Of a DNA stretch of 64,000 nucleotides, positions 26,854 to 36,093 are shown piece by piece. The DNA lies in assembly GCA_036732755.1 (NCBI GenBank), contig DAINBU010000006.1, positions 1-64,000 on the forward strand, given 5' to 3'. Origin of the DNA: DASRRB01 sp036732755. GTDB lineage: Bacteria; Planctomycetota; B15-G4; SIAN01. Within the stretch, counting starts at the first letter, position 1; every line of letters begins with the position of its first letter. A program made the position numbers and the translations under genes. The notes beneath the pieces are model-generated. The model did no database searches, was not told the origin of the DNA, and was given only the letters and a program-made list of their open reading frames with translations.

Positions 26854-28839
26854 ATGCGCGTCATGGGTCCGATGGTGCGTCTCCTCGTCGCCGGCCTCGC
26901 GCTGACCTTCCCGGGCGCGGGCGGGAGCGCGCACGCGCAGGAGCCGCGACCGCCGCGCGACTGGTTCGTCGCCGTCGACGGCGACGAGCAGGGCGACGGC
27001 ACGGCGGACCAACCGCTGGCGACGCCGCAGCAGGGGCTCGACCGCGCGCAGCCGGGCGACCGCGTCTTCGTGCGGCGCGGCGTGCACCGCGGCCGCATCG
27101 TCGTCACGCGCGGCGGCGCGCCCGGTCGGCCGCTCACGCTCGAAGGCGAGGAGGGCGCCGTCCTGGACGGCGGCGACCGCTTCACCGACTGGGTCGCGGC
27201 GCCGGAGCTCGGGCCGGGCGTCTATCGGAGCCCTTCGATGAATTACGCGGCGCGTGCCGTGAGCTGGCGCAGCCGCACGATCCTCGATCTCGGCAGCGGC
27301 TACACGTACACGGACGATGTCGCGCGCGAGATCCTGAAGAAGCCCCCGACCGACGCGTACTGGACCGGAGTCGAGGCGCACTACGTCGTGCTCGACGGCG
27401 CGCCGCTCGTGCGCTTCCGAGAGAACCGCGATCCCAACCGCGAGGAACTCGCCTTCGCGCCCGCCGAATCGGCGACGCTCCGGCTCGCGTCGGTCAGCCA
27501 CGTCGTCGTGCGCGGCTTCGAGGTGCGCAACGCCTACTGGTGCGTCGCGCTGACCGGCGCGAGCGACTGCACCGTCGAGCGCTGCTTCGTCCGCGCGTTC
27601 GGGAAGGCGGGCGTCGTGGTCGAGGCCGGCGCGAGCCGCAACCGGATCGTCGACAACGAGATCACGCAGGACTACGTCTACCCCGACTTCGGCCACCCGT
27701 GGGCGACGGCCCTCCACCACCACATCTGGACGGTCTGGAAGGACCTCTGTCCCGGCGATCGGATGGGAGTCCGGCTGCAGAACGACTTCGGCGACGAGAA
27801 CGAGATCGCCCGCAACCACGTCTTCCGCTGCTTCGACGCGATCGTCGCGAAGAAGGGCGGCCGCGCGACGCGGGTCCACCACAACGTCGTCGAGAACGTC
27901 GCCGACGACGGCCTCGCGCTCGACGGGACCGAGATCGAATCGCAGTGGCACGACAACCTCGTGATCGAGGGCGGCAACTGCGGCATCGTCGTCGACGGCT
28001 ACGCCCACACGAAGGGGCCGATCTACATCTATCGCAACCGCGTCCACCACACGCAGGGCGAGAACCCCGGCGACGGCATCCACTTCAAGAACGCCTTCCC
28101 CGCCGACGTGCGCGTCTTCGTCTACCACAACAGCTTCTCGGCGAACGGGCCGAGCGTCAGCGCCAACGACTGGACGGCGGCGGGAAGCAGCCTTCCGGGC
28201 GTGACCGAAGCGCGCCACCTCTACTTCATCGACAACGTCTTCGCGTCACGCAGCTTCTATCGCGGCTGGCCGAACTGGCCCGAGCGCGGCATCGGCCGCT
28301 ATGCGTCCAACTGGGTCGGCGGCGACAACGCCGGCGAGTGGCGCGGGAAGGACTTCTTCGCGAAGAGCAACGTCGTCGTCCACGGCGACCCGACCGAGTG
28401 GCCCGCGACCGAGCCCGCCTACCAGGCAGGCGTGCATGGACTGCCGAAGGCGCTCGATCTATCGCGCCCTTCGAAGGTCCTGGGCGACGATCTCCCCGCG
28501 CTCCCCGGCCTCGTCGCCGATCCCTCCGGCAAGGTCCCGCGCGTCGGGGCCGTCGAGCGCGACCCGCCGAAGCTCGCGCGGCCGACCGCTCTCAAGGCGA
28601 CGCGCGCCGGCGCCGAGATCCGCCTCACGTGGGTCGACCCATCGGGTGGCGCCGTCGTCTACCTGGTCGAGCGCAGCCTCGACGGCGCGGTCTTCACCAC
28701 GGTTTCTCGCACCGCGCCCGGCGCGGCGGCGTTCGTCGATCGCGATCCGCCGAAGGGGGCGCGCTACCGCGTCCGCGCGGCCGACTTCTCGACGGCGTGG
28801 CTCGGCCCCTTCTCCGAAGTGGCGCGGGCGCCCGACTGA
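26854..28839 (+). CDS. Secreted right-handed beta-helix protein with C-terminal fibronectin-III-like domain
   Basis: A 661-aa protein. After the signal peptide (VRLLVAGLALTFPGAGGSAHAQ) comes DWFVAVDGDEQGDGTADQPLATPQQGLDRAQPGDRVFVRRG, the N-terminal motif of pectate-lyase/NosD-like parallel beta-helices ('DG..DGT...P..tlq.Al..a.pGD.v.v..G'). Repeated N-rich coils follow (ASRNRIVDNEI; ENEIARNHVF; TRVHHNVVENV; HDNLVIEGG). The last ~90 residues form an Fn3-like domain (PTALKATRAGAEIRLTWVDPSG). It probably binds or cleaves a polysaccharide at the surface; no catalytic residues were identified. The start is one of several ATGs (26854, 26863, 26872). Confidence 0.7.
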   Translation: MRVMGPMVRLLVAGLALTFPGAGGSAHAQEPRPPRDWFVAVDGDEQGDGTADQPLATPQQGLDRAQPGDRVFVRRGVHRGRIVVTRGGAPGRPLTLEGEEGAVLDGGDRFTDWVAAPELGPGVYRSPSMNYAARAVSWRSRTILDLGSGYTYTDDVAREILKKPPTDAYWTGVEAHYVVLDGAPLVRFRENRDPNREELAFAPAESATLRLASVSHVVVRGFEVRNAYWCVALTGASDCTVERCFVRAFGKAGVVVEAGASRNRIVDNEITQDYVYPDFGHPWATALHHHIWTVWKDLCPGDRMGVRLQNDFGDENEIARNHVFRCFDAIVAKKGGRATRVHHNVVENVADDGLALDGTEIESQWHDNLVIEGGNCGIVVDGYAHTKGPIYIYRNRVHHTQGENPGDGIHFKNAFPADVRVFVYHNSFSANGPSVSANDWTAAGSSLPGVTEARHLYFIDNVFASRSFYRGWPNWPERGIGRYASNWVGGDNAGEWRGKDFFAKSNVVVHGDPTEWPATEPAYQAGVHGLPKALDLSRPSKVLGDDLPALPGLVADPSGKVPRVGAVERDPPKLARPTALKATRAGAEIRLTWVDPSGGAVVYLVERSLDGAVFTTVSRTAPGAAAFVDRDPPKGARYRVRAADFSTAWLGPFSEVARAPD

Positions 28840-28858
28840 ACGAGTCCGGCGCGGCGGC

Positions 28859-29728
28859 TCAGTGTCCGCCGGGCTTCGCGCCGGGAGCGGGGCCGGGCTT
28901 GATCCCGTCCATCTGGACTTTCGGCCGGTCGACACCGTCGCGCAAAGGGGCATCCTTCGCGTCGCGCCACCACTCGACCCACTCCTTCGCGCGGTTGAAA
29001 TGGACGCCGCCGGTGAGTCGGGCGAGCGCGTACTGGAAGTCGTGGCGGACGTCGAGGAGAAGCTCTTCGTCGATCAGTACGCGCTGCTTCTGCTTGTCGA
29101 TGAAGCCGGTGCCCACCGAGGAATAGGCGAGGATGAGGTTGCCGACGATCCGCTTGCGGGTCGCCTCCTTCTCGCCGAAGTACTCCCCGAGTGCGCCGGC
29201 CGCGGCGATCAGCACCGGCTTCCGCTGGTCGGAAATGGTGTACTTCTCGAACCGCTCGATGTACTGCACCCGGCGGTAGGTGCCGAGCGCCTTGATCCCC
29301 GCGGCCAGCGTGATGGGCGCGTCGTGGATGTGGGAGAGGTCGAGCCACCGCTCCAGCATCTTGTCACCGTCCTCCGTCCGCGCGTCGAACTGGGCGAGGA
29401 GCTTCTCGTGGAACTCGGCGGGCAGGCGCGGCGCCTTGATCGCCTTCTCGAGCGCGTCGGTGATCTGCTTGCGGCCGTTCTTCGCGGTCGCGAGCGAGTC
29501 GCGCGTCGGCGCCTCCTTCGGCGGGTCATTCGGAGCGAGCTGCCGGCCGAGCTCGACGTAGCGGGCGACGAGCTGCGAAGAGGTCTTCAACGCCTCGTCG
29601 AAGCGCTTCGCGTTGATCGCCGACTGGAACGCCGCGGTCTGCTCGGCGACAGAGCCGGTCGCCGCCTTCGCGCCGGAATCCTGCGGACTCGAAGCGCCGA
29701 GGAGCGCCGCGACGACGAGACCGACCAT
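28859..29728 (-). CDS. Secreted alpha-helical protein of unknown function
   Basis: A 289-aa protein. The N-terminus MVGLVVAALLGASS is a short signal peptide. The rest is mostly charged, amphipathic helices (AFQSAINAKRFDEALKTSSQLVARY; RKPVLIAAAGALGEYFG) suggesting a TPR/HEAT-type solenoid, ending in a Pro/Gly-rich tail. GGAGGG lies 6-7 nt upstream of ATG 29728. No family was recognised. It converges on the beta-helix gene with an 18-bp gap. Confidence 0.5.
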   Translation of the reverse strand: MVGLVVAALLGASSPQDSGAKAATGSVAEQTAAFQSAINAKRFDEALKTSSQLVARYVELGRQLAPNDPPKEAPTRDSLATAKNGRKQITDALEKAIKAPRLPAEFHEKLLAQFDARTEDGDKMLERWLDLSHIHDAPITLAAGIKALGTYRRVQYIERFEKYTISDQRKPVLIAAAGALGEYFGEKEATRKRIVGNLILAYSSVGTGFIDKQKQRVLIDEELLLDVRHDFQYALARLTGGVHFNRAKEWVEWWRDAKDAPLRDGVDRPKVQMDGIKPGPAPGAKPGGH

Positions 29729-29798
29729 GGGAATCCCTCCACGGCCCCCGGCCGATGCTCGTCCGAAGGCGCGCGGAATCTAGCGCGCGGTCGGCGTT

Positions 29799-30461
29799 TC
29801 AGCTCCCGCCGCCGGTCGTCGCGCCGCGGCGGGGCCGACGGACGGCCCGCACCTTTCCGCTGCGTCCGCCTCCGCAGAAGAAGAGGTCGCCGCCGTCGGA
29901 CTCGAGGCCGGAGACATTGACGCCGGCCGGCAGGTCGAGCCGCTCGAGGACCTCGCCGTTCTGGGGATCGACGCGCCGCAGCTCGCTCACGTCGTCTTCC
30001 CAGGTGCCGTGCCAGAGCTCGCCGTCGACCCAGGTGACGCCGGTGACGAAGCGGTTCGACTCGATCGTCTTGAGGATCGCGCCCGTCTCCGGATCGACCT
30101 GGTGGATCTTGCGGCTCTGGTACTGCCCCACCCAGAGCGAGCCTTCGGCCCACGCGAGGCCCGAGTCGTTGCCGCTGCCGCCGGGCGCCGGAATCGTGGC
30201 GACCACGCGGCCCGTCGCCGGATCGATCTTCTGGATGCGACCGGCAGCGATCTGGAACAGGTGGCGGCCGTCGTAGGCCGTGCCCGCGTCCGCCGCCACG
30301 TCGATCGAGCGCTCGAGCTTCCCGCTCGCGGGATCGAAGGCGTTCAGCTTCTTCCCGGACGCGAACCAGACGTTGCGACCGTCGTGCGTGACTCCGTGCA
30401 CCTGGTCGCGGTCGGGAAAGGGTCCGTACTCCCGCACGATTTCGGCGGCGGCTCGACGCAT
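29799..30461 (-). CDS. YVTN/NHL-type beta-propeller protein linked to the HTH regulator
   Basis: A 220-aa protein made of repeats of about 40 residues: THDGRNVWFASGKKLNAFDPASGKL; AYDGRHLFQIAAGRIQKIDPATGRV; AWAEGSLWVGQYQSRKIHQVDPETGAI; TWVDGELWHGTWED...RRVDPQNGEV. This 'xDGxxlWv...xxxxxDPxTGxv' pattern is a PQQ/YVTN-like propeller. No signal peptide is visible, so it may be cytoplasmic. Its ribosome-binding site overlaps the stop of the upstream regulator gene (9-bp gap), so the two form an operon divergent from the DUF899/DUF2182 pair. Its role may be ligand sensing, inferred from context. Confidence 0.6.
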   Translation of the reverse strand: MRRAAAEIVREYGPFPDRDQVHGVTHDGRNVWFASGKKLNAFDPASGKLERSIDVAADAGTAYDGRHLFQIAAGRIQKIDPATGRVVATIPAPGGSGNDSGLAWAEGSLWVGQYQSRKIHQVDPETGAILKTIESNRFVTGVTWVDGELWHGTWEDDVSELRRVDPQNGEVLERLDLPAGVNVSGLESDGGDLFFCGGGRSGKVRAVRRPRRGATTGGGS

Positions 30462-30470
30462 GGCCCCACC

Positions 30471-31718
30471 TTAATCCGCCGGCCGCGACGCGGGGAGCAA
30501 CAAGGTCGTCGCGAATCCCGGCACGGGGGGCATCAGCCACCGCCGCGCCCGCCCGCGGCCGAACGACTGCACCTTGCCCGCGGCCGCGAGCGGGTCGAGC
30601 GCGCGCTGCACGGTGCGCTGGCTCGTGCCGAGCACGAGCGCCAGCGCCGAGCTCGACCACGACTCCCCGTCGGCGAGCAGGGCGAGCACGTGCGCGTGCT
30701 CCTCCTCGACCGGTCGCGCCAGAACGACGACTTCACGGGCATTTCGCGGCGCGAGCGCGAAGCCCCGCTTCGTCGCGCTCACGACGGCGAGCCTGCGCAG
30801 CGCCGCGCGCAGCCGCCCCATCTCGACGCGCAGCCGCGCGCGATGCGAGGCGTCGACGAACTTCGAAGCGAAAACGCGCGCCACGAGCACGTCCCTCGGC
30901 ACGTCGCCCGGCCACGCCTCCCCCAGCGCGCGCGCGAGCGCGAAGAGGACGGGACGCGTGGCGAGCGCGGCCATCTGGACGTCGTCGTGCACGACGTTGC
31001 GGCACGCGTCCACGACGAGCACCTTCGAGGAGCGCAGCGCCTCGACCTCTTCGAGGGAGAGGAGCCGCTCGCCGCCGCGCGCGATCCGGCGCGCCGCGGG
31101 TGCGTCGAGGACGCGCCGCGCGCTCTCCACTTCCGCCGTCAACGCCGGGATTCGCGCGAGCTCGGCGGCGCGCCGGGCCCGGGCGAGCGCGGCGCGCGCC
31201 GCCTTCGTCCGCGGGCGGCGCAGCGCGATCCCGGCGACCACGAGCTCGTACGCGGTCCGCGACGCGGGCGGGAGGGCGGCGGGGTCGAGCCGGGCGAGCG
31301 CGCGCTCCGCCTCGTCGACGCGCCCGATCAGGAGGAGGCGGCGCGCCTCGAGGTACCGCGCGAAGGCGGCATTGACCCGGTCGCCGTGCTCCTCGAGCGT
31401 CGCGCGCGCCGTGTCGAGCGCCGCCGAGGGACGTCCGAGGTCGCGCAGGACGAGCGCGATCTCGGCGTCGGCGACGACGCAGCGCGCCCGCGCCAGCGAC
31501 TCGCCCGGACCGAAGGCGCGCGCGGCGCTCTTGAGGAGGACCTTCGCGCGCGCGAGATCGCCGAGCTGCGCCATCGCGATGCCGCGCAGCGCGAGCGCCG
31601 GCGCGTCGTCGCGCAACGCGATCCGCTTCAGCGCGCCGAGCGGATCGCCCCCCGCCAGCGCTCGCGCGGCGGCGGCGATCGGCGCGTCCATCGGAATCCC
31701 GTCACGCTTGTCACTCAC
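30471..31718 (-). CDS. Transcriptional regulator: TPR-like N-terminus with C-terminal winged helix-turn-helix
   Basis: A 415-aa, Ala/Arg-rich protein. Residues ~1-210 are helical repeats (LRGIAMAQLGDLARAKVLLKSAARAFG; EARRLLLIGRVDEAERALARL). A middle region follows (VVHDDVQMAALATRPVLFALARALGEAWPGD...ARLRVEMGRLRAALRR) that resembles the OmpR/BTAD-type DNA-binding layout. The end is a DeoR/MarR-like winged HTH (WSSSALALVLGTSQRTVQRALDPLAAAGKVQSFGRGRARRW). GTG 31718 has GGAGA 6 nt upstream; ATG 31691 is an alternative. It is divergent from the DUF899 gene with 64 bp between starts, so it probably controls that pair and itself. Confidence 0.7.
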   Translation of the reverse strand: MSDKRDGIPMDAPIAAAARALAGGDPLGALKRIALRDDAPALALRGIAMAQLGDLARAKVLLKSAARAFGPGESLARARCVVADAEIALVLRDLGRPSAALDTARATLEEHGDRVNAAFARYLEARRLLLIGRVDEAERALARLDPAALPPASRTAYELVVAGIALRRPRTKAARAALARARRAAELARIPALTAEVESARRVLDAPAARRIARGGERLLSLEEVEALRSSKVLVVDACRNVVHDDVQMAALATRPVLFALARALGEAWPGDVPRDVLVARVFASKFVDASHRARLRVEMGRLRAALRRLAVVSATKRGFALAPRNAREVVVLARPVEEEHAHVLALLADGESWSSSALALVLGTSQRTVQRALDPLAAAGKVQSFGRGRARRWLMPPVPGFATTLLLPASRPAD

Positions 31719-31782
31719 CGCGCTCTCCGCCTTGCGCTTGATTCTCCCATGTCCGACACCCCCCCCATTGGAGATGAGAGTC

Positions 31783-32583
31783 ATGAGCAAGCACCTGATC
31801 GGAACGCGCAAGGAATGGCTCGCGAAGCGGCTCGAGCTGCTCGAAGCGGAGAAGGAGGCGACGCGCCGCAGCGACGAGCTGGCGCAGCGGCGCCAAGAAT
31901 TGCCGTGGGTCAAGATCGACAAGGAGTATCGCTTCGAGACCGACGCCGGCGCCGCCTCGCTCGCCGACCTCTTCCGCGGGCGATCGCAACTCCTCGTCTA
32001 CCACTTCATGTTCGGGCCCGACTACCAGGCCGGCTGCCCGTCGTGCTCGGCGATCGCGGACGGCTTCAACGGCATCGCCGTCCATCTGGCGAACCACGAC
32101 GTCATGCTCACGGCGGTGTCGCGCGCGCCGTTCGCGAAGCTCCAGGCGTTCCAGAAGCGGATGGGATGGACCTTCCCGTGGGCGTCCTCGTACGGCGGCG
32201 ACTTCAACCCCGACTTCAACGTCTGGTTCGACGAGGAGCAGCAGCGCTCGGGCGGCATCGAATACAACTACAAGCGCGAGCCGGCGGCGGCCGGACCGGC
32301 CCGCGGGAAGACGATCGCGGAGTGGCAGCAGCGCGGCAGCGAGGGGCCCATCGCTCTGTTCGCGGCGGCGGCCGGGACCGACGCGGACACCTACATCCGC
32401 GAGCGGCCCGGCATGAGCGCGTTCGTGCGTGAAGACGGCGTGATCTACCACACCTATTCGACCTACGCGCGCGGGGTCGACAGCCTCTGGAACATGTACC
32501 AGTGGCTCGACCGCGCCCCCAAGGGACGCAACGAGTCGGGCCTCTGGTGGCGCCACCACGACGACTACGGGAAGAAGAGCTGA
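31783..32583 (+). CDS. DUF899 family thioredoxin-fold protein
   Basis: A 266-aa protein. The central KEYRFETDAGAASLADLFRGRSQLLVYHFMFGPDYQAGCPSCSAIADGFNG matches DUF899, a thioredoxin-like family related to AhpC/TSA, with the characteristic GCPSCS. It continues with GWTFPWASSYGGDFNPDFNV and a C-terminal DGVIYHTYSTYARG. A redox role is inferred from the fold; the reaction is unknown. ATG 31783 has GGAG 9 nt upstream. It is followed 8 bp later by the DUF2182 gene. Confidence 0.88.
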   Translation: MSKHLIGTRKEWLAKRLELLEAEKEATRRSDELAQRRQELPWVKIDKEYRFETDAGAASLADLFRGRSQLLVYHFMFGPDYQAGCPSCSAIADGFNGIAVHLANHDVMLTAVSRAPFAKLQAFQKRMGWTFPWASSYGGDFNPDFNVWFDEEQQRSGGIEYNYKREPAAAGPARGKTIAEWQQRGSEGPIALFAAAAGTDADTYIRERPGMSAFVREDGVIYHTYSTYARGVDSLWNMYQWLDRAPKGRNESGLWWRHHDDYGKKS

Positions 32584-32591
32584 GCCCGGCC

Positions 32592-33380
32592 ATGGCGACC
32601 GAGCGGACCGAGCGGACCTTCTTCGGCGTCTCCGCGCTGCTCTTCGCGGCCAGCACGGCGGTGACGATCGCGTGGTGCGGGTCGATGCCGGCGACGTGCG
32701 ACCTGCCGATGCCCGGCGGCTGGACGCTGTCGATGGCGTGGATGCGCATGCCCGGCCAGTCGTGGCTCGCGGCCGCCGCGTCGTTCCTCGGCATGTGGGT
32801 CGTGATGATGGTGGCGATGATGCTGCCGTCGCTCGTCCCCATGCTGCGGCGCTATCGGCTGGCGGTCGGCGGGACGCGCGTCACGACGCCGGGCTGGCGG
32901 ACCGCGCTCGTGGGAGCGGGTTACTTCTTCGTCTGGTCGCTGTGGGGCGTGGCCGCGTTCCCGCTCGGCGTCGCGCTGGCGGCGGTCGAGATGCGGCAGC
33001 CGGCGCTCGCGCGCGCCGTCCCGTTCGCGATCGGCGGCGTCGTCGTGCTCGCCGGCGCGCTGCAGTTCAGCGCGTGGAAGGCGCGGGCGCTCGCCTGCTG
33101 TCGCGAGTCGCCCGGGCCGGGCCGCGCGCTGCCGGCCGACGCCGGCACGGCGTGGCGGCACGGACTGCGCCTCGGCCTCCACTGCAGCCGCTGCTGCGCC
33201 GGCCTGACGGCGGCGTTGCTGGTGCTCGGAGTCATGGACCTGCGCGCGATGGCGGTCGTGACGGCCGCCACCACCGTCGAACGCCTCGCGCCGGCCGGCG
33301 AGCGCGTCGCAAGGGCCATCGGGGCGATCGTCGTCGCGTCGGGTCTGTTCCTGGTCGCGCGCGCCGCCGGCGTCGGATGA
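32592..33380 (+). CDS. DUF2182 family predicted metal-binding integral membrane protein
   Basis: A 262-aa membrane protein with about six hydrophobic segments. MWVVMMVAMMLPSLVPM is the signature Met-rich helix of DUF2182, and GLRLGLHCSRCCAGL near the C-terminus is its Cys-containing helix; together they suggest metal (often Cu) handling, although the family is uncharacterised. It starts 8 bp after the DUF899 stop, so the two form an operon. A GC-rich inverted repeat lies 40 bp after its stop. Confidence 0.85.
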   Translation: MATERTERTFFGVSALLFAASTAVTIAWCGSMPATCDLPMPGGWTLSMAWMRMPGQSWLAAAASFLGMWVVMMVAMMLPSLVPMLRRYRLAVGGTRVTTPGWRTALVGAGYFFVWSLWGVAAFPLGVALAAVEMRQPALARAVPFAIGGVVVLAGALQFSAWKARALACCRESPGPGRALPADAGTAWRHGLRLGLHCSRCCAGLTAALLVLGVMDLRAMAVVTAATTVERLAPAGERVARAIGAIVVASGLFLVARAAGVG

Positions 33381-33420
33381 CGCGGCGGCGCGCGCCGGTC
33401 CGCGGACCCTGAAAACACAA

Positions 33421-33451
33421 AGGCACCCGCGCCCTCACCGCGCGGGTGCCT
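33421..33451 (-). terminator. Rho-independent terminator of the CBS-domain gene
   Basis: AGGCACCCGCG (33421-33431) and CGCGGGTGCCT (33441-33451) form a perfect 11-bp stem with a 9-nt loop. On the minus strand the stem is followed by TTGTGTTTTC, giving the U-rich tail, 54 bp after the stop of the CBS-pair gene. It may also slow transcription coming from the DUF2182 gene on the other strand. Confidence 0.75.
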
Positions 33452-33504
33452 CGACTTCGATCGCGGCGGCACGGAACGCCAGTTCGAGCCGCCGCGGACG
33501 ACGC

Positions 33505-34014
33505 TCAGTGCGGGAACACCTTCAGCAGGTCGAGCGTCGTCACGATTCCGATCGGGTGCCGACTCGGGTCGACGACGATCGCGCGATGGACCCGCGCTGC
33601 CGCGAGCCTCCGCGCCACCGTCGCCGCGGTCTCCTCGGGCGTGGCCGTGACTGGGTCGATCGACATCACGTCGTCGACCGTGCCGAGCCGCGCCACGTCG
33701 ATCTCGAACGTCCCCACACTGTCGGCCATGAGGAGGTCGAGCCAGTCTTCGCCCGGCCGCGCCTCGATCGGCCCCTCGAGCAGGCGCCTCAGGAGATCGG
33801 TGCGCGAGACGACGCCCAGCAGACGGTCCTGATCGTCGACGACCGGGGCCCCCGAGATCTCGTTCTCGTCGAGCATGCGTGCGAGGTCGCGCAGGCTGTC
33901 GCCGCTCTCGGCGCAGATGGGCTTGTCGGTCATCACGTCGCGCACGTGCGACGGGCCGCGCTTCGCGGCGGGCTTCACTTCCGGCTTCATGGCACGCTTC
34001 ACGGCAGTCTTCAT
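33505..34014 (-). CDS. CBS-domain pair protein
   Basis: A 169-aa protein. A basic N-terminus (MKTAVKRAMKPEVKPAAKRG) is followed by two CBS motifs: VRDVMTDKPICAESGDSLRDLARMLDENEISGAPVVDDQDRLLGVVSRTDLLRRL, then VDDVMSIDPVTATPEETAATVARRLAAARVHRAIVVDPSRHPIGIVTTLDLLKVF. Tandem CBS domains bind adenosyl ligands (AMP, ATP, SAM) and act as energy sensors; this stand-alone form has no attached enzyme, so its target is unknown. GAGGG lies 7 nt upstream of ATG 34014. A clear intrinsic terminator follows the gene. Confidence 0.88.
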   Translation of the reverse strand: MKTAVKRAMKPEVKPAAKRGPSHVRDVMTDKPICAESGDSLRDLARMLDENEISGAPVVDDQDRLLGVVSRTDLLRRLLEGPIEARPGEDWLDLLMADSVGTFEIDVARLGTVDDVMSIDPVTATPEETAATVARRLAAARVHRAIVVDPSRHPIGIVTTLDLLKVFPH

Positions 34015-34162
34015 GGGGGTGCCCTCGTCGGTCCACGGACGAACCGTAGGGCCGAACGCAACGCCTGTTCCCGCGATTCCCGCCGCGGCCAACGCGCGCG
34101 ATCCAGGACGGATGCGAGAACCTCCGCAGACGACCGCGCACCGCTCCCCACCTGGACGGCGG

Positions 34163-34696
34163 TCACTTCTCGACGTCGTTCCCTTCGAAGAGGGTGATCA
34201 CGCGGTTCTCGAGACTGCCCGGCCGCTGGAGGTGGACCGAGGCGGTGAGGCGCAGGGCGTCCTTGGGACCCGTGAAGCTCAGGACGACGCTCTCGAGGAA
34301 GCGCTGGCCGACTTCGAGCTCGGGCAGCAGGCCCGGGAAATGGGCCGAATCGACGGGGAGCTCGACGGTTCCGAGCGGCGGAATCGAGACGCCGACGAGG
34401 TCGCTGTCGTGAGCAAGGACTTCGGAGAGCCCGTTCGGGCCCATCGCGAGGACGTCGCCGAGGACGAGCGTCCGCGTCATGCTCTTGTTGACGAGGAAGA
34501 GCGTCGTGTTGGTCTCGTCGTGGTTGCCGTCCAGGTCGATGTACTGGGCGCGGACCTGCATGGTGTGCCCGTTGCCGTGGTCGGCGGGGGCCGCGGCCGC
34601 TGCCGCGCTCGCTCCCTGCGTGTGGCTCAGGAGGGCCGAAGATCCGACGAAGAGCACGGGGAGAAGCACGAAGAGCAGCGCGCGCCGTCGGGTCAT
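34163..34696 (-). CDS. Secreted protein of unknown function
   Basis: A 177-aa protein. It has an RRR start, a hydrophobic core and an Ala-rich end (signal peptide to about residue 35), then a beta-rich domain (HTMQVRAQYIDLDGNHDETNTTLFLVNKSMTRTLVLGDVLAMGPNG). GGAGG lies about 6 nt upstream of the ATG. No family was recognised. It lies 148 bp upstream of the CBS gene and 133 bp downstream of lanC, all on the same strand; no functional link to either is evident. Confidence 0.55.
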   Translation of the reverse strand: MTRRRALLFVLLPVLFVGSSALLSHTQGASAAAAAAPADHGNGHTMQVRAQYIDLDGNHDETNTTLFLVNKSMTRTLVLGDVLAMGPNGLSEVLAHDSDLVGVSIPPLGTVELPVDSAHFPGLLPELEVGQRFLESVVLSFTGPKDALRLTASVHLQRPGSLENRVITLFEGNDVEK

Positions 34697-34829
34697 GGTC
34701 GCCTCCGGGGAGTGGAACGAGAGGGGATCGAGGTTCCGGGCACGCTCGGACTCGCGAGCGCTTGCGACGGATCATTCCCGCGCGCGGCGGACTTGACGAG
34801 GGGTTCGTGCGCGCGGATCGAGGACCCGG

Positions 34830-36086
34830 TCAGCGCAGCCCGAACGGGATCAGCCAGCGCCGATCGGCGCCGGCGCGCGTGAGCAGGATCGACAGCACGC
34901 CCGGCGCGCCCGTGAGCAGCGACCGGTCGGCGCCCATTCCTTCCACATAAGAGAGGTTGCGGAGCAGCAGCTCTTCCAGGAGCCTCGCCTTCCGCGCGGC
35001 TGCGGGAAGACCCGCACTCCGTTCAAAAGCGTCCGCGAGCGCGAGCATCCCCGCGATCCCGTGGCAGAGGCCGATCTGCTCCGGAACGTCCGCCGCGCGA
35101 TCGACGCCGGGCTCGACGCGCTCGCACCACGACTCCATCGCCGCGAGCGCGAACGTCGTGACGTCGCTCCTGCCGAGGACGCGCCCGCTCTCCCACAGCG
35201 CCCACGCGATGCCCGGCGTCCCGTAGCACCACGCCTGCGGCGACGGCGCCCGCGAGCTCGGCGCGTCGCCGTCGAGGCTCGCGTGCGGCCAGGCCCGCAG
35301 GCCGGTCCGGTCGACGTACGACCGGGCGACGAGCCAGTCGGCGATGCGCGCGAGCGCGACCCGGGCCCGCGTCGTCGGTGCGACGCCGTGCCCGAGCGCC
35401 GCCGCGAGCGCGAGCGCCACGCCCGCGACTCCGTGCGCGACGCCGGTATTGATCCGCCCCTCGCCCCACTTCAACCGCGGGTCGTCCTGGTCGCGGCCGA
35501 GCCGGAATGCCGCGAGCTCGTCGTCGCAGAGCGCGAGGAGCTGGCGCACGCACTGCTTCGCCAGCCGGCGCCGCGGCTGCGCGCCCGGCGCGTCGAGCCG
35601 CCCCGATGCGACGAGAGTGAGAAGCAGGCCAGCGGGTCCGCGGACGAGGTCGTAGTCGAACCAGCGGACCTCCTTCGACCGCCAGCAGTCGCGCGGCAGC
35701 GCCTCCGCGATCTGCTCCCACAACGACGCACTCACGCGCCGCAGCCGCGGCACGGTGCGCATCGCGAATGCGAGCCCCGACAGCGGACCGGTCGGACCAA
35801 ATTCGAGCGCGCCGGACCGGAGCGCCTCGCTCAGCCGCTCGAGCCAGCGCTCGACCACGCGCTCGTGGACGGGACCGCCGAAGCGTCCGGCGGCGAGCGC
35901 GGCGAGCACGAGCGGGCCGGGATCGCAGGTACCGCTCGACGGCTCGAGCTTCCCCTCGCCGTCTCCGTCGCCGGCGCAACGGTCGAGCGTCCGCCGGACG
36001 AGCGAACGCAGATCGCGATCAGGACGGTCGCGCCGCGGAGCGGCCCTCGTGACCGCAGCGGCCCCTCGCGCAGCGCGACCGTTCAT
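34830..36086 (-). CDS. LanC-like lanthipeptide cyclase
   Basis: A 418-aa protein with the alpha/alpha-toroid pattern of LanC. Its GVAHGVAG motif is at 215-222. The zinc ligands are present: WCYGTPG (Cys287) and LCHGIAG (Cys341-His342). The end GVLSILLTRAGAD... is complete. In class I lanthipeptide pathways LanC adds Cys thiols to dehydrated Ser/Thr to form (methyl)lanthionine rings. It starts 7 bp after the stop of a precursor-peptide gene on the same strand. Its first ~23 codons lie inside a tandem repeat, so the N-terminus (NGRAARGAAAVTRAAPRRD) may be non-conserved. A full-length LanB gene is 8 kb away in the same locus. Confidence 0.88.
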   Translation of the reverse strand: MNGRAARGAAAVTRAAPRRDRPDRDLRSLVRRTLDRCAGDGDGEGKLEPSSGTCDPGPLVLAALAAGRFGGPVHERVVERWLERLSEALRSGALEFGPTGPLSGLAFAMRTVPRLRRVSASLWEQIAEALPRDCWRSKEVRWFDYDLVRGPAGLLLTLVASGRLDAPGAQPRRRLAKQCVRQLLALCDDELAAFRLGRDQDDPRLKWGEGRINTGVAHGVAGVALALAAALGHGVAPTTRARVALARIADWLVARSYVDRTGLRAWPHASLDGDAPSSRAPSPQAWCYGTPGIAWALWESGRVLGRSDVTTFALAAMESWCERVEPGVDRAADVPEQIGLCHGIAGMLALADAFERSAGLPAAARKARLLEELLLRNLSYVEGMGADRSLLTGAPGVLSILLTRAGADRRWLIPFGLR

Positions 36087-36093
36087 CCGCGGC

